A stretch of DNA of 64,000 bases from Pseudomonas sp. 31-12 (GCF_003151075.1 NZ_CP029482.1:186001-250000), one strand, 5' to 3'. Counted from the first letter of the stretch, positions 9,305-19,194 are shown. The notes: generated from the sequence alone by a model not told the origin. Numbers and translations: made by a program.

Positions 9305-9342
9305 ACCACAGTATTTCTCGAAACCTAGAAATACTGTGGTTT
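9305..9342 (+). terminator. Hairpin terminator after nhaA
   Basis: A perfect 14-bp stem, ACCACAGTATTTCT with its complement, around an eight-base loop, starts 15 bases after the nhaA stop codon and ends in a short TTT. The T run is weak, so termination may be partial. Confidence 0.65.
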
Positions 9343-9390
9343 AGGAACCTGCGTCAGCCACTTAACAACCGATCCTTGTTTGACTGATTG

Positions 9391-9421
9391 CCCGTAGAAA
9401 TTTTACGCAAAATTTACGGGG
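9391..9421 (+). promoter_or_regulatory. Hairpin in the trkH upstream region
   Basis: CCCGTA and AATTTT pair with AAAATT and TACGGG around an ACGC loop, with two unpaired bases in the left arm. It lies about 55 bases before the trkH start codon and has no T run. It may be an operator or a leader hairpin; function is unknown. Confidence 0.35.
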
Positions 9422-9475
9422 CGTGGAGGTTGAGCATTCGATACTGCGCGGCGCTAATTTGGCAGGCTACTTTCT

Positions 9476-10930
9476 ATGTCCCTCGCAGCATTGCGGCTCA
9501 TCGGCTTCATCATAGGCATTTTTTTGATCACGCTGGCCGTAAGCATGGCTATTCCCATGATTACGCTGGTGGCCTATGAGCGTAACGACGATCTGTCGGC
9601 TTTTCTCTGGTCGAGTTTGATTACCTTCATAAGCGGCCTTCTTTTGATCGTGCGTGGGCGTCCTGATACTGGCCAGCTCCGTCCGAGGGATATGTACCTG
9701 TTGACGACTGGCAGTTGGGTGGTGGTGTGTACCTTCGCTGCGTTGCCAATGGTGTTCATCAGCCACATCAGTTACACCGACGCTTTCTTCGAAACAATGT
9801 CCGGCATCACAACCACTGGCTCAACTGTCCTGAGTGGTTTGGATACCGCTTCACCGGGATTGTTGATCTGGCGCTCGATGCTGCACTGGTTGGGTGGGAT
9901 CGGCTTCATCGGCATGGCTGTGGCGATCCTTCCACTGTTGCGAGTGGGTGGCATGCGTCTTTTCCAGACAGAGTCTTCAGACTGGTCGGAGAAAGTGACG
10001 CCGCGTTCCCATGTGGCAGCCAAGTACATCCTCTTTCTCTATCTGGGACTTACTGGCATCGGGGCTCTGGCACTCTGGATCGCTGGGATGACGCCGTTTG
10101 ACGCGGTCAACCACGCAATGTCGTTGATCTCGACTGGCGGATTCTCCACTTCGGACGCCTCGCTTGGGCATTGGACGCAGCCAGCGATTCACTGGGTAGC
10201 GGTGGTCATCATGATTCTGGGCAGCCTGCCTTTTACCTTGTACGTCGCAACTTTGCGCGGCCATAGGCGTGCGCTACTGAAGGATCACCAGGTACGCGGA
10301 TTTCTTGGATTCCTGATTGTCACCTGGCTGGCTGTGGGTACATGGCTATGCTTTCACAGCGACTACGTTTGGTGGGATGCATTTCGTATTGTGGCGGTCA
10401 ACGTGACCTCCGTCGTCACGACCACAGGAGTTGCAGTTGGCGATTACACACTATGGGGTAGTTTTGCCGTTCTGTTTTTCTTCTATCTGACGTTTGTCGG
10501 CGGATGCTCAGGCTCGACGGCTGGCGGACTGAAAATCTTTCGCTTCCAAGTTGCTGCCGCCCTACTCGTGAGTAGTTTGAAGCAGTTGATTCATCCTCGA
10601 GCCGTGATTCAGAAGAAGTACAACGGTCACCCCATTGACGAGGAGATCTTGCGCTCACTTTTAACCTTCTCATTTTTCTTCACCATCACCATTGCGGTAA
10701 TCGCCCTAGGGCTCGCTTTAATCGGACTGGATTGGACGACGGCTTTAAGTGGCGCTGCTACTGCTGTGTGTAACGTTGGGCCAGGCCTGGGCACGATTAT
10801 CGGGCCTGCCGGTAACTTCTCATCACTACCTGATGCAGCAAAATGGTTACTGACCATTGGCATGTTACTGGGGCGGTTGGAAATCCTGACCGTGCTGGTA
10901 CTTATTACGCCAGTCTTTTGGAGGTATTAG
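9476..10930 (+). CDS. trkH: Trk potassium uptake protein, TrkH family
   Basis: A 484-residue inner-membrane K+ translocating subunit, normal for Pseudomonas TrkH. The four pore loops of the M-P-M repeats are visible with their selectivity glycines: TTGSTVL, STGGFSTS, TTTGVAVGDY and NVGPGLG, and the intramembrane gate region GGCSGSTAGGLKIFR is conserved. Working TrkH needs the cytoplasmic NAD/ATP-binding subunit TrkA; none lies in the island, but one is in the core at 57059-58432, so this copy probably borrows it. Start ATG 9476 is preceded by only a poor GGCAGG; no better start is visible. A strong terminator follows at 11074. Confidence 0.95.
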   Translation: MSLAALRLIGFIIGIFLITLAVSMAIPMITLVAYERNDDLSAFLWSSLITFISGLLLIVRGRPDTGQLRPRDMYLLTTGSWVVVCTFAALPMVFISHISYTDAFFETMSGITTTGSTVLSGLDTASPGLLIWRSMLHWLGGIGFIGMAVAILPLLRVGGMRLFQTESSDWSEKVTPRSHVAAKYILFLYLGLTGIGALALWIAGMTPFDAVNHAMSLISTGGFSTSDASLGHWTQPAIHWVAVVIMILGSLPFTLYVATLRGHRRALLKDHQVRGFLGFLIVTWLAVGTWLCFHSDYVWWDAFRIVAVNVTSVVTTTGVAVGDYTLWGSFAVLFFFYLTFVGGCSGSTAGGLKIFRFQVAAALLVSSLKQLIHPRAVIQKKYNGHPIDEEILRSLLTFSFFFTITIAVIALGLALIGLDWTTALSGAATAVCNVGPGLGTIIGPAGNFSSLPDAAKWLLTIGMLLGRLEILTVLVLITPVFWRY

Positions 10931-10940
10931 CCTACCTATT

Positions 10941-11039
10941 GTGAGTTTGAGACTGGCTGCCCAAAACCTCCATCGCCAATTGAAAGAATGGAAAACCGCG
11001 TTCGGTGCAGATGTCGTTGAGTCGTGGCGCACTCAATAA
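10941..11039 (+). other. Short open frame between trkH and its terminator, possibly a remnant
   Basis: A GTG-started frame of 32 residues ends WKTAFGADVVESWRTQ before TAA. It has protein-like composition and ends just ahead of the terminator at 11074, but has no clear ribosome site and I do not recognise it. It may be the tail of a lost gene. The remaining bases to 11256 hold the terminator and the upstream region of the next gene. Confidence 0.2.
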
Positions 11040-11073
11040 CATCATTTGTAAGTACAAAGGGCCCTGTGAGGGT

Positions 11074-11107
11074 AATGCCAGTCAGCTAGGCTGACTGGCA
11101 TTTTTTT
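11074..11107 (+). terminator. Strong rho-independent terminator after trkH
   Basis: A perfect 13-bp stem, AATGCCAGTCAGC with its complement, a three-base TAG loop and a seven-T run. It separates trkH from the TAXI-TRAP operon. Confidence 0.9.
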
Positions 11108-11256
11108 CGGGGGTGAGAATCCCGATTAGGCGTCATCGCAGCGACCGATTGAGAAGCCCAAAATTATTAAGCTAACTCAGCTTCCCACTCAAGGCGTTGG
11201 TTTCGACTACAGTAGAAAGACTCTGCATAAAGCCATAACAAGACGGAGAGTTTTCC

Positions 11257-12210
11257 ATGCGAGTAAACAAACGCTTTAGCCTCTTTGCGGCCACCGCTGC
11301 GTTGACAGTCTCGTGCGCTGCTAACGCCGCACCGGTGTTCATAAACATCCTTACAGGTGGTACTAGCGGGGTTTATTACCCCATTGGGGTTGGGCTGTCA
11401 CAGATATACAGCGATGGGATACCGGGGGCGAAGACTTCTGTCCAAGCGACCAAAGCATCGGTGGAAAATCTCAACCTTTTACAAGCTGGGCGCGGGGAGC
11501 TCGCTCTGGCGCTTGGGGACTCTGTCGCTGATGCAAAAAACGGAGTGGAAGATGCCGGATTTAAGGCCCCGCTGACAAAGTTGCGAGCAATTGCCGGAGC
11601 CTATCCGAATTACATTCAAATTGTTGCGAACAAAGAGTCCGGCATCAAAACCTTGGCGGATCTGAAAGGGAAAACCATCTCCGTCGGCGCCCCCAAGTCC
11701 GGTACCGAGCTGAACGCGCGTGCGATCTTCAAAGCTGCGGGATTGACGTACGAAGACATGAGCAAAGTCCAATACCTACCCTTTGCGGAGTCGGTCGAGC
11801 TGATCAAAAACCGTCAGTTAGATGCCACGCTTCAGTCCTCGGGGTTAGGAATGGCGGCTATCCGCGACCTTTCCTCAACCATGCCATTGAACTACGTCTC
11901 CATCCCTCCCGATGTGGTTTCGAAAATCGGCAATGCCGCGTATCAGCCTGCACAAATTCCAGCCAATACCTATGACGGACAGCCTGAGTCAGTGCCTACG
12001 GTGGCGATCACTAATATTTTGGTGACGCGCGAGGATGTCTCGGATGACGTTGCCTACCAGATGACCAAGCTGATGTTCGAAAACCTCACTCGTTTAGGTA
12101 ATTCTCACTCAGCCGCCAAGGACATCAAGTTGCAAAACGCTGCCAAGAATCTGCCCATTCCACTTCACCCCGGCGCCGAGCGCTACTACAAGGAAGCTGG
12201 AGCGCTGTAA
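11257..12210 (+). CDS. TAXI-family TRAP transporter solute-binding protein
   Basis: A 317-residue periplasmic binding protein. Residues 1-24 are a signal peptide ending ANA-AP. The mature start carries the TAXI signature GGTSGVYYPIGVG, followed by TQA-type segments (VQATKASVENL) and the usual two-lobe fold. TAXI proteins deliver solutes, often dicarboxylates or amino acids such as glutamate or 2-oxoglutarate, to a fused TRAP permease driven by Na+ or H+. The permease gene follows 81 bp downstream on the same strand, with a DUF1850 gene after it, the standard TAXI operon. The ATG follows GGAGAG. The ligand cannot be inferred. Confidence 0.93.
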   Translation: MRVNKRFSLFAATAALTVSCAANAAPVFINILTGGTSGVYYPIGVGLSQIYSDGIPGAKTSVQATKASVENLNLLQAGRGELALALGDSVADAKNGVEDAGFKAPLTKLRAIAGAYPNYIQIVANKESGIKTLADLKGKTISVGAPKSGTELNARAIFKAAGLTYEDMSKVQYLPFAESVELIKNRQLDATLQSSGLGMAAIRDLSSTMPLNYVSIPPDVVSKIGNAAYQPAQIPANTYDGQPESVPTVAITNILVTREDVSDDVAYQMTKLMFENLTRLGNSHSAAKDIKLQNAAKNLPIPLHPGAERYYKEAGAL

Positions 12211-12291
12211 TCCAAAAATGCGCCACGGGGATGGTCGCTAGAGCGATAGAGCGGTTCGTACCCTTCTATGTAGTTTTGAGGCAGGTACCCA

Positions 12292-14319
12292 ATGAGCGAA
12301 GATCATCATGGCATAGCCGCCAATCCACGCGACTGGCCTAAGACGCTGTTCTACGTGGCGTTGTTGTTTTCAGTTTTCCAGATTATCACCGCTGCGTTTG
12401 CACCTGTTTCCAGCCAGGTGCTGCGCGCGGTGCACGTTGGTTTCCTGCTGTGGGTGGTGTTTTTAAGTTACCCGGCGTATGGCAGAGCACGTCCTTGGCA
12501 GCCGTTGGCCTGGATATTGAGTCTCGCTGGGATTACCACTGCCTTGTATCAATGGTTCTTCGAGGCGGATTTGATCCAGCGTTCGGGTGACCTGACATCT
12601 GCAGACATGGTGGTTGGGCTGGTATTGATCGCATTGGTGTTTGAGGCGGCTCGTCGGGTGATGGGTATCGCATTGCCCGTCATCTGTGGACTGTTTTTGG
12701 CATACGGTTTATTGGGTGAATACCTGCCAGGCGACTTGGCACATCGAGGCTACGGATTCGATCAAATCGTCAACCAGTTGTCCTTCGGCACCGAAGGTCT
12801 CTACGGGACACCCACCTACGTTTCCGCTACCTATATTTTCCTGTTCATTTTGTTCGGTTCCTTTCTTGAACAGGCCGGCATGATCAAATTGTTCACAGAT
12901 TTCGCGATGGGACTGTTTGGCCACAAACTCGGGGGGCCGGCAAAAGTATCGGTAGCGTCATCGGCTTTGATGGGGACGATTACAGGTTCAGGCATTGCAA
13001 ACGTTGTCACGACAGGACAGTTCACAATTCCATTGATGAAGCGCTTCGGCTACAAGGCAGCATTTGCTGGCGGCGTAGAGGCGACTTCGAGCATGGGCAG
13101 CCAACTGATGCCGCCTGTGATGGGGGCTGTCGCCTTTATTATGGCGGAAACAATTAATGTCCCATTTGTAGAGATCGCTAAAGCTGCGTTAATTCCAGCC
13201 ATCCTGTATTTCGGTTCGGTATTCTGGATGGTTCACCTTGAGGCAAAACGCTCCGACCTTAAAGGGCTACCCAAAGACCAATGTCCCAGCGCATGGGGTG
13301 CGGTAAAGGAAAGCTGGTATTTGCTGATTCCGCTTTTTGTCCTGGTCTACCTGCTGTTTTCCGGACGTACCCCGCTATTCTCCGGAATGGTGGGGCTGGC
13401 GCTAACAGCCATCGTTATTCTCGGTTCGGCAATCATTCTTCGGGTGTCCAGTTTCGCGATGCGGTGTGCGTTCTGGATCGCTCTTGGTGTCCTCTGCGTC
13501 GGTTTTTTCCAGTTGGGTATCAGCGTGATCTTTGCGGTGATCGCCACGTTAGTGGTCATCTGCTGGTTCATTCAGGGAGGCCGAGCAACCCTGAGTATTT
13601 GCCTGCATGCCTTGGTCGAAGGTGCTCGTCATGCTGTGCCGGTCGGGATTGCTTGCGCGCTAGTGGGAATCATCATCGGTGTAGTGTCATTGACGGGCAT
13701 AGCCTCGACCTTCGCCGGTTACATACTGGCCATCGGCAGGGATAACTTGTTGTTGTCACTCATACTGACGATGGTTACCTGCCTGGTGTTGGGTATGGGT
13801 ATCCCGACGATTCCCAACTACATCATCACCAGTTCGATTGCAGCACCCGCTTTGCTTGAGTTGGGTGTGCCGCTGATCGTGTCGCACATGTTTGTTTTCT
13901 ATTTCGGAATTCTTGCAGACCTTACCCCACCGGTTGCCTTGGCATGCTTTGCCGCAGCGCCCATTGCCAAGGAAACAGGATTCAAGATCAGTCTGTGGGC
14001 GGTTCGTATTGCACTGGCAGGCTTCGTCATTCCTTTCATGGCGGTCTACAACCCTGCGCTCATGATGCAAGGCGACAATTTGTGGATGACGGCCTATATG
14101 TTGGTGAAGACGATGTTGGCCGTTGGCCTCTGGGGAATGGCGTCCACAGGTTATCTGCAACAAAAGATGCCGATTTGGGAGCGGTTATTGAGTTTCGCCG
14201 CAGGTGCTTTGTTGGTCGTTGCGCTGCCTTGGACTGACGAAATCGGTTTCGTGCTGGGTGTGTTGATGATACTTCAGCATGTCTGGCGGTCTCGTCGTGC
14301 GGGACTGGCCAAAGCATGA
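12292..14319 (+). CDS. TRAP transporter fused permease (TAXI type, 4TM/12TM)
   Basis: A 675-residue integral membrane protein that fuses the small DctQ-like (first four membrane segments, to about residue 180) and large DctM-like permease subunits. The DctM-type core is recognisable by SALMGTITGSGIANVVTTG, GGVEATSSMGSQLMPPVMGA and the later GMGIPTIPNYIITSS and ADLTPPVALACFAAA repeats. It works with the binding protein encoded upstream. The start ATG at 12292 follows AGGT at a normal distance. The stop codon overlaps the next gene by four bases (ATGA), so the DUF1850 gene is translationally coupled. Confidence 0.95.
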   Translation: MSEDHHGIAANPRDWPKTLFYVALLFSVFQIITAAFAPVSSQVLRAVHVGFLLWVVFLSYPAYGRARPWQPLAWILSLAGITTALYQWFFEADLIQRSGDLTSADMVVGLVLIALVFEAARRVMGIALPVICGLFLAYGLLGEYLPGDLAHRGYGFDQIVNQLSFGTEGLYGTPTYVSATYIFLFILFGSFLEQAGMIKLFTDFAMGLFGHKLGGPAKVSVASSALMGTITGSGIANVVTTGQFTIPLMKRFGYKAAFAGGVEATSSMGSQLMPPVMGAVAFIMAETINVPFVEIAKAALIPAILYFGSVFWMVHLEAKRSDLKGLPKDQCPSAWGAVKESWYLLIPLFVLVYLLFSGRTPLFSGMVGLALTAIVILGSAIILRVSSFAMRCAFWIALGVLCVGFFQLGISVIFAVIATLVVICWFIQGGRATLSICLHALVEGARHAVPVGIACALVGIIIGVVSLTGIASTFAGYILAIGRDNLLLSLILTMVTCLVLGMGIPTIPNYIITSSIAAPALLELGVPLIVSHMFVFYFGILADLTPPVALACFAAAPIAKETGFKISLWAVRIALAGFVIPFMAVYNPALMMQGDNLWMTAYMLVKTMLAVGLWGMASTGYLQQKMPIWERLLSFAAGALLVVALPWTDEIGFVLGVLMILQHVWRSRRAGLAKA

Positions 14320-14714
14320 TGGGCTTGTGCCTGGGTCTGGCCGGCGTCGCCTGGGCTCAACTCCCAATCTCAAGCTTTACACTGGCTTGGAATCACACAA
14401 TTGAAAAAATTCGTTGGGAAGAAGACTACCGCGTCTCGAAACAGGGACTTGTGCTTACTGAGGCCAGGGTCAAAGGGAATGGCGCAGGCATGGAAATTCC
14501 CCCTGAGGCCAGGTTGGAAAAAGGCAGTTGGCACTATCAACGTCACCTGCCGCCCTTGCAGCCTCTGAGTCTGGGACGCACCCCGCAAGCAGGTGACTAC
14601 CAGTTATGCTTCGATCAGCAATGTCATGAGATGAGCGAGTGGCTAGGGCCACCCGTCAGCAATCCGTCCTCAGTGGAGCTATGGAGTTGCTGGACGGACT
14701 CAGGACAACACTAA
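14316..14714 (+). CDS. DUF1850 domain protein of the TAXI-TRAP operon
   Basis: A 132-residue protein, probably exported: the first 14 residues are hydrophobic and end AWA-Q. The rest, beginning FTLAWNHTIEKIRWEEDYRV and containing ARVKGNGAGMEIPPEA, is the DUF1850 pattern, a small domain found almost only beside TAXI-type TRAP genes. Its function is unknown; a periplasmic accessory role in uptake is inferred from linkage. The gene overlaps the permease by four bases. ATG occurs twice in a row at the start (14316 and 14319); the overlap favours the first. The gene converges with dctM. Confidence 0.8.
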   Translation: MMGLCLGLAGVAWAQLPISSFTLAWNHTIEKIRWEEDYRVSKQGLVLTEARVKGNGAGMEIPPEARLEKGSWHYQRHLPPLQPLSLGRTPQAGDYQLCFDQQCHEMSEWLGPPVSNPSSVELWSCWTDSGQH

Positions 14715-14741
14715 GTGGCCGGGGTAGCACAAACGTGAAGC

Positions 14742-14780
14742 CCTGTCCGGATACTGACGAACGTCCAGTACCCGGACAGG
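14742..14780. repeat. Inverted repeat between convergent TRAP operons
   Basis: CCTGTCCGG pairs with CCGGACAGG, extended by ACTG/CAGT after a mismatch. It lies exactly between the stops of the DUF1850 gene (plus) and dctM (minus). Neither side has a T run, so a two-way terminator role is uncertain. Confidence 0.5.
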
Positions 14781-14786
14781 CAGGCA

Positions 14787-16070
14787 TCAACTCATGCCCA
14801 GCCAGTTTGGCAAAGCCAGGGAGATCCAAGGCACGTAGGTAATCAGAATCAGGAACAGGAGCAGGATCATCAGCCACGGCATGGCGGCTCTGATGGTTGC
14901 CGGCAGTGTCATACCCGTCACAGCAGAGGTCACGAACAGGTTCAGACCCACGGGCGGCGTGATCAAGCCGATCTCCAGATTCACCACCATAATGATGCCC
15001 AGGTGAATGGGATCGATACCCAGCTTCATGGCGATGGGGAAGAGGATCGGTGCCAGGATCAGGATGATGGCCGAGGGTTCCATAAAGGCCCCTGCAATCA
15101 ACAGCACAATGTTCACCACCAGCAGGAACATCACCGGTGTCAGCCCCGCTTCAATCACCCACGCGGTGATCTGTTGCGGTAGCTGCTCGGTCGTCAGCAC
15201 ATGGGCGAAGAGCATGGCGTTGGCAATAATGAACATCAGCATGATGCTCAGCTTGGCTGAGTCGAGCAGGACTTTTGGCGTTTCGCGAAACGTCAGGTCT
15301 TTGTAGACGAACAAGGCGATGAAGGCCGAGTAAACGGCCGCCACCGCCGCAGCTTCAGTCGGGGTGAACATCCCGGAGTAGATACCTCCCAGGATGATGA
15401 GCATCAGCAATAAGCCCCAGATCGCCTTGCGTGCGGTGCCAAGCCACTCACGGAACGTCGCGCGCGGCATGGCGGGCAGGTTTTTCTTCACGGCGACGAT
15501 GTAGATCGCCACCATCAACGCCAGCCCCAGCAGCAGGCCTGGTAACACGCCCGCCATAAACAGTTTGCCGACAGACGTTTCGGTCGCGGCTGCGTAGACC
15601 ACCATGACGATCGAGGGTGGAATCAGGATGCCCAGGGTCCCCGCGTTACAGACGATCCCCGCACCGAAGGCCTGCGGATAACCGGAGCGGACCATGCCGG
15701 CAATGGCAATTGAACCCACCGCGGCGACAGTGGCCGGGCTCGATCCGGAAAGGGCCGCGAACAACATGCACGCCAACACGGCAGCGATGGCCAGACCACC
15801 ACGGATATGGCCGACACAGGCATTGGCAAAGTCAATCAGCCGCCGAGCGACGCCACCGGTGGTCATGAAGGCCCCCGCGAGCAGAAAGAACGGGATGGCC
15901 AGTAGCGTGTAGTGCTCCGACGTCTCGAACAGTTTGATCGCCAGTGAGCGCACGGAGTCCGGGCTGAAAAAAACGATGGTCAGTGAGCCCGCCAACCCCA
16001 GGGAGATGGCAATGGGAACACCGATAAACATCAGCACGAACAGCGATATAAACAGGAAGGCAATGGTCAT
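14787..16070 (-). CDS. dctM: TRAP transporter large permease, DctM family
   Basis: A 427-residue inner-membrane protein with about 12 segments and normal family length. Typical stretches include LSGSSPATVAAVGSIA, NAGTLGILIPPSIVMVVYA, MEPSAIILILAPILFPIA and IGLITPPVGLNLFVTS. It is the translocating subunit of a Na+-driven tripartite transporter for C4-dicarboxylates or similar acids, acting with DctQ and DctP from the adjacent genes. Its ATG overlaps the dctQ stop by four bases, so the two are coupled. The substrate is not determined by the sequence; C4-dicarboxylate is the family default. Confidence 0.93.
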   Translation of the reverse strand: MTIAFLFISLFVLMFIGVPIAISLGLAGSLTIVFFSPDSVRSLAIKLFETSEHYTLLAIPFFLLAGAFMTTGGVARRLIDFANACVGHIRGGLAIAAVLACMLFAALSGSSPATVAAVGSIAIAGMVRSGYPQAFGAGIVCNAGTLGILIPPSIVMVVYAAATETSVGKLFMAGVLPGLLLGLALMVAIYIVAVKKNLPAMPRATFREWLGTARKAIWGLLLMLIILGGIYSGMFTPTEAAAVAAVYSAFIALFVYKDLTFRETPKVLLDSAKLSIMLMFIIANAMLFAHVLTTEQLPQQITAWVIEAGLTPVMFLLVVNIVLLIAGAFMEPSAIILILAPILFPIAMKLGIDPIHLGIIMVVNLEIGLITPPVGLNLFVTSAVTGMTLPATIRAAMPWLMILLLFLILITYVPWISLALPNWLGMS

Positions 16071-16699
16071 GACTTGTCATCCTCGTGTTCAGTCAGTTTC
16101 ATCGCATCGGCGGCTTCATCGGCCAAGCCCAGGCCGGTCTGCCTGTTTTGCAGGATGCGCACGAGAATTTCAGCGAAACGGATGAAGACCAAGGCGAACC
16201 CTACGGGGACGATCAACCCGATGTGCCATTGCATGATCCCGTACTGGCCCAGGTCTTCGGCACCTATGCGCGCAATCATCAGGGTCTGGATCCACCCGAA
16301 ACTGGCAATGCTGAGCAGTCCGGCATAAGTCAGGCAGAAAAGACACGCGATGACGCCAATGAACCGTTGCATCGGTTTGCTGGCCAGCCTGACCAGCGCG
16401 TCGACGCCGATATGGCCTGCCGTGCGGACGCCGTACGACAGCCCGAAAAATATCAGCCAGCCAAACAAGGCCTTGGTCAGTGAGGTGCTCCAGGTCATCG
16501 CCTGGGCCATTCCCATGACCCCGTCGCCGATGGCGAACAGCGATTCGCTGGCGCCTTCCCAGCTCTCGGCGAGGCTGTAGAACAGGGTGTAGAGATTGTT
16601 GAGGACAACGTAGACAAATGTTACCAACGTCATGGCGGCCAGAAGAAAGACGATGAAGCCTTCCTCGAAGTGTTCCCAGATGCGCCGAAAAGCATTCAT
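16067..16699 (-). CDS. dctQ: TRAP transporter small permease, DctQ family
   Basis: A 210-residue membrane protein with four segments. It has a long loop between the first two, as in the longer DctQ proteins of Pseudomonas that transport C4-dicarboxylates. I start at ATG 16699: an ATG at 16708 is directly joined to the AGAGGAG ribosome site with no spacing, whereas 16699 lies nine bases after it. It forms the membrane complex with DctM. The gene lies between dctP (67 bp upstream) and dctM (four-base overlap). Confidence 0.9.
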   Translation of the reverse strand: MNAFRRIWEHFEEGFIVFLLAAMTLVTFVYVVLNNLYTLFYSLAESWEGASESLFAIGDGVMGMAQAMTWSTSLTKALFGWLIFFGLSYGVRTAGHIGVDALVRLASKPMQRFIGVIACLFCLTYAGLLSIASFGWIQTLMIARIGAEDLGQYGIMQWHIGLIVPVGFALVFIRFAEILVRILQNRQTGLGLADEAADAMKLTEHEDDKS

Positions 16700-16766
16700 G
16701 GATGGCATCTCCTCTAGCGGATGACAGGCAGGTGCTGCCAGGACGGCAACACCTGTCCTCCACCGA

Positions 16767-17882
<1,116 letters not shown>

Positions 17883-17897
17883 TTAGAAATCTTGTAC

Positions 17898-17932
17898 GTA
17901 ATAAGGTGCTGCCTCTGGAAACAACTTATTAC
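17898..17932. promoter_or_regulatory. Inverted repeat upstream of dctP, possible operator
   Basis: GTAATAAG and CTTATTAC, perfect complements 19 bases apart, lie about 140-170 bases upstream of the dctP start. The arms could bind a dimeric regulator or form a looped hairpin. No regulator gene is adjacent. Confidence 0.3.
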
Positions 17933-18036
17933 AATTAATGTTTGAGACGATTGCGATAAGGGGTAGCGGTTTTAAGAGCCATCTATACCGATGACAATCT
18001 CATCATCGATCAACGCACCACAACAAGGGCACCTAC

Positions 18037-18198
18037 TTAGCTCATGCTCATCGCTTCAGAATAAGAGGGTATATAGGTCAGTTGGCCTTTTTGCCGACGA
18101 CGTCCATTTCGATCGGGAGTCTTAGTAAAAAACACGGAAATTTCTTCGTCCTCCAATGGCTTGAACAACGTTCCGGACTCGTCCTCGGTGATGGTCAT
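18037..18198 (-). CDS. Small unrecognised open reading frame (53 residues)
   Basis: A minus-strand frame starting MTITEDESGTLFKPLEDEE, with FFTKTPDRNGRRRQKGQLTY and ending EAMSMS before TAA. It is rich in charged residues with no membrane segment and looks more like protein than noise, but it has only a weak ribosome site. The frame is closed by a TGA in the upstream repeat (18206-18262). It might be a small gene or the tail of a broken one. I do not recognise the family. It lies between dctP and the two-domain Usp gene. Confidence 0.3.
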   Translation of the reverse strand: MTITEDESGTLFKPLEDEEISVFFTKTPDRNGRRRQKGQLTYIPSYSEAMSMS

Positions 18199-18205
18199 GC
18201 GTAGA

Positions 18206-18262
18206 CCGCCTAAGGGTCAGCTGAAGTCAGCAGCTTGGGTCAAAACCACATCAGCACCAACA
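18206..18262 (-). repeat. Direct repeat copy 1, IS-end-like
   Basis: About 57 bases closely matching 20662-20718 in the same orientation; the first 41 positions differ only at one or two. Read on the minus strand it contains GGTTTTGACCCAAGCTGCTG and starts TGTTGGTGC. The arrangement resembles ends of IS21-like elements, but this is from memory and no transposase is present. It lies 30 bases beyond the stop codon of the Usp gene. Confidence 0.6.
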
Positions 18263-18291
18263 GCCGGCTGCGATAGTGGCGGTTTTTTCGT

Positions 18292-19194
18292 TCAGTGATC
18301 CGCTTCTCCCTTGATGGCCAAAACGCTGCAGGGCACCTGATACAGAACATGCTCCGTGGTACTGCCAATCAGCTTGTCCACCCCTTTGTGATGGGTATTT
18401 CCCATTACGAAGACATCCGCTCGAGTATGAGTCGCAAAGTCGGCCATCGCTTTGGTTGGTGGCCCTGCAATGAAGTGTTGTCGCTCAGGTGGCACGCCGT
18501 AGCGTCCAGCCAAGGCAACGAAGCACTTTTCAAGTGACCGGCGCACATCGTTGCTGAAGCCGGGCATCGTCACGGCGCCAGCACCTGCATCAGAGAAATG
18601 TGTGTGTGTCAGTTCATAGGCATACAGCATGTGCAATTCAGCATCACATTGCGTCGCCAATTCGTTCGCCGCCTGAATGACGCTGTCGTTGATTCCGCTG
18701 ATCTGACCCTCTGGATGCGATGGATCAACCGCCGCCACAATCACCCGAGGAAGCGGACACCTGACTTCGCTGACCAGATGTATGGGGGTCGGACATTCGC
18801 GCAATAGTTGCCAATCCAAAGGCGTGACGAATACGCGTTTGAGCGCTGATTCATGATGTACGTCCTTGATAATCAGGTCCGGCTGCATTTCAGCCACATG
18901 CCCGAGGATCTCTTGCAGCGGGTCACGGGTCAATGCAACTTCGGTGGTCACATTGATGCCCTTCCTGCGCATGAGTTCGGCCTCATCCGTCAACCACTGC
19001 AGGTTCTCCTGCCGGCAACTCTCACGAAGTTGTGCACTGTTGCTCATTAACCGCATAAGGTCGAAGTCTTCGATGAACACCGCAATATGCAGCGCTGCGC
19101 CTGTGGCATCGGCAAGTGCGATTGCCCGCTCCATCGCCGGCGAGTGACGCATGGTTGGACCTGCGATCAGAAAGAGTCGTTGATACTGCCTCAT
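18292..19194 (-). CDS. Two-domain universal stress protein
   Basis: A 300-residue tandem Usp. The first domain (about 1-140) begins MRQYQRLFLIAGPTMRHSPA and has degenerate nucleotide motifs. The second (about 148-297) is better kept, with VIVAAVDPSHPEG and the ATP-loop-like VMGNTHHKGVDKLIGSTTEH, ending VPCSVLAIKG. This is the UspE-like architecture. The start ATG follows GGAGG at six bases. It is flanked by the repeat copy and faces terC across a 387-base gap. A role in stress survival is inferred from the family. Confidence 0.9.
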   Translation of the reverse strand: MRQYQRLFLIAGPTMRHSPAMERAIALADATGAALHIAVFIEDFDLMRLMSNSAQLRESCRQENLQWLTDEAELMRRKGINVTTEVALTRDPLQEILGHVAEMQPDLIIKDVHHESALKRVFVTPLDWQLLRECPTPIHLVSEVRCPLPRVIVAAVDPSHPEGQISGINDSVIQAANELATQCDAELHMLYAYELTHTHFSDAGAGAVTMPGFSNDVRRSLEKCFVALAGRYGVPPERQHFIAGPPTKAMADFATHTRADVFVMGNTHHKGVDKLIGSTTEHVLYQVPCSVLAIKGEADH

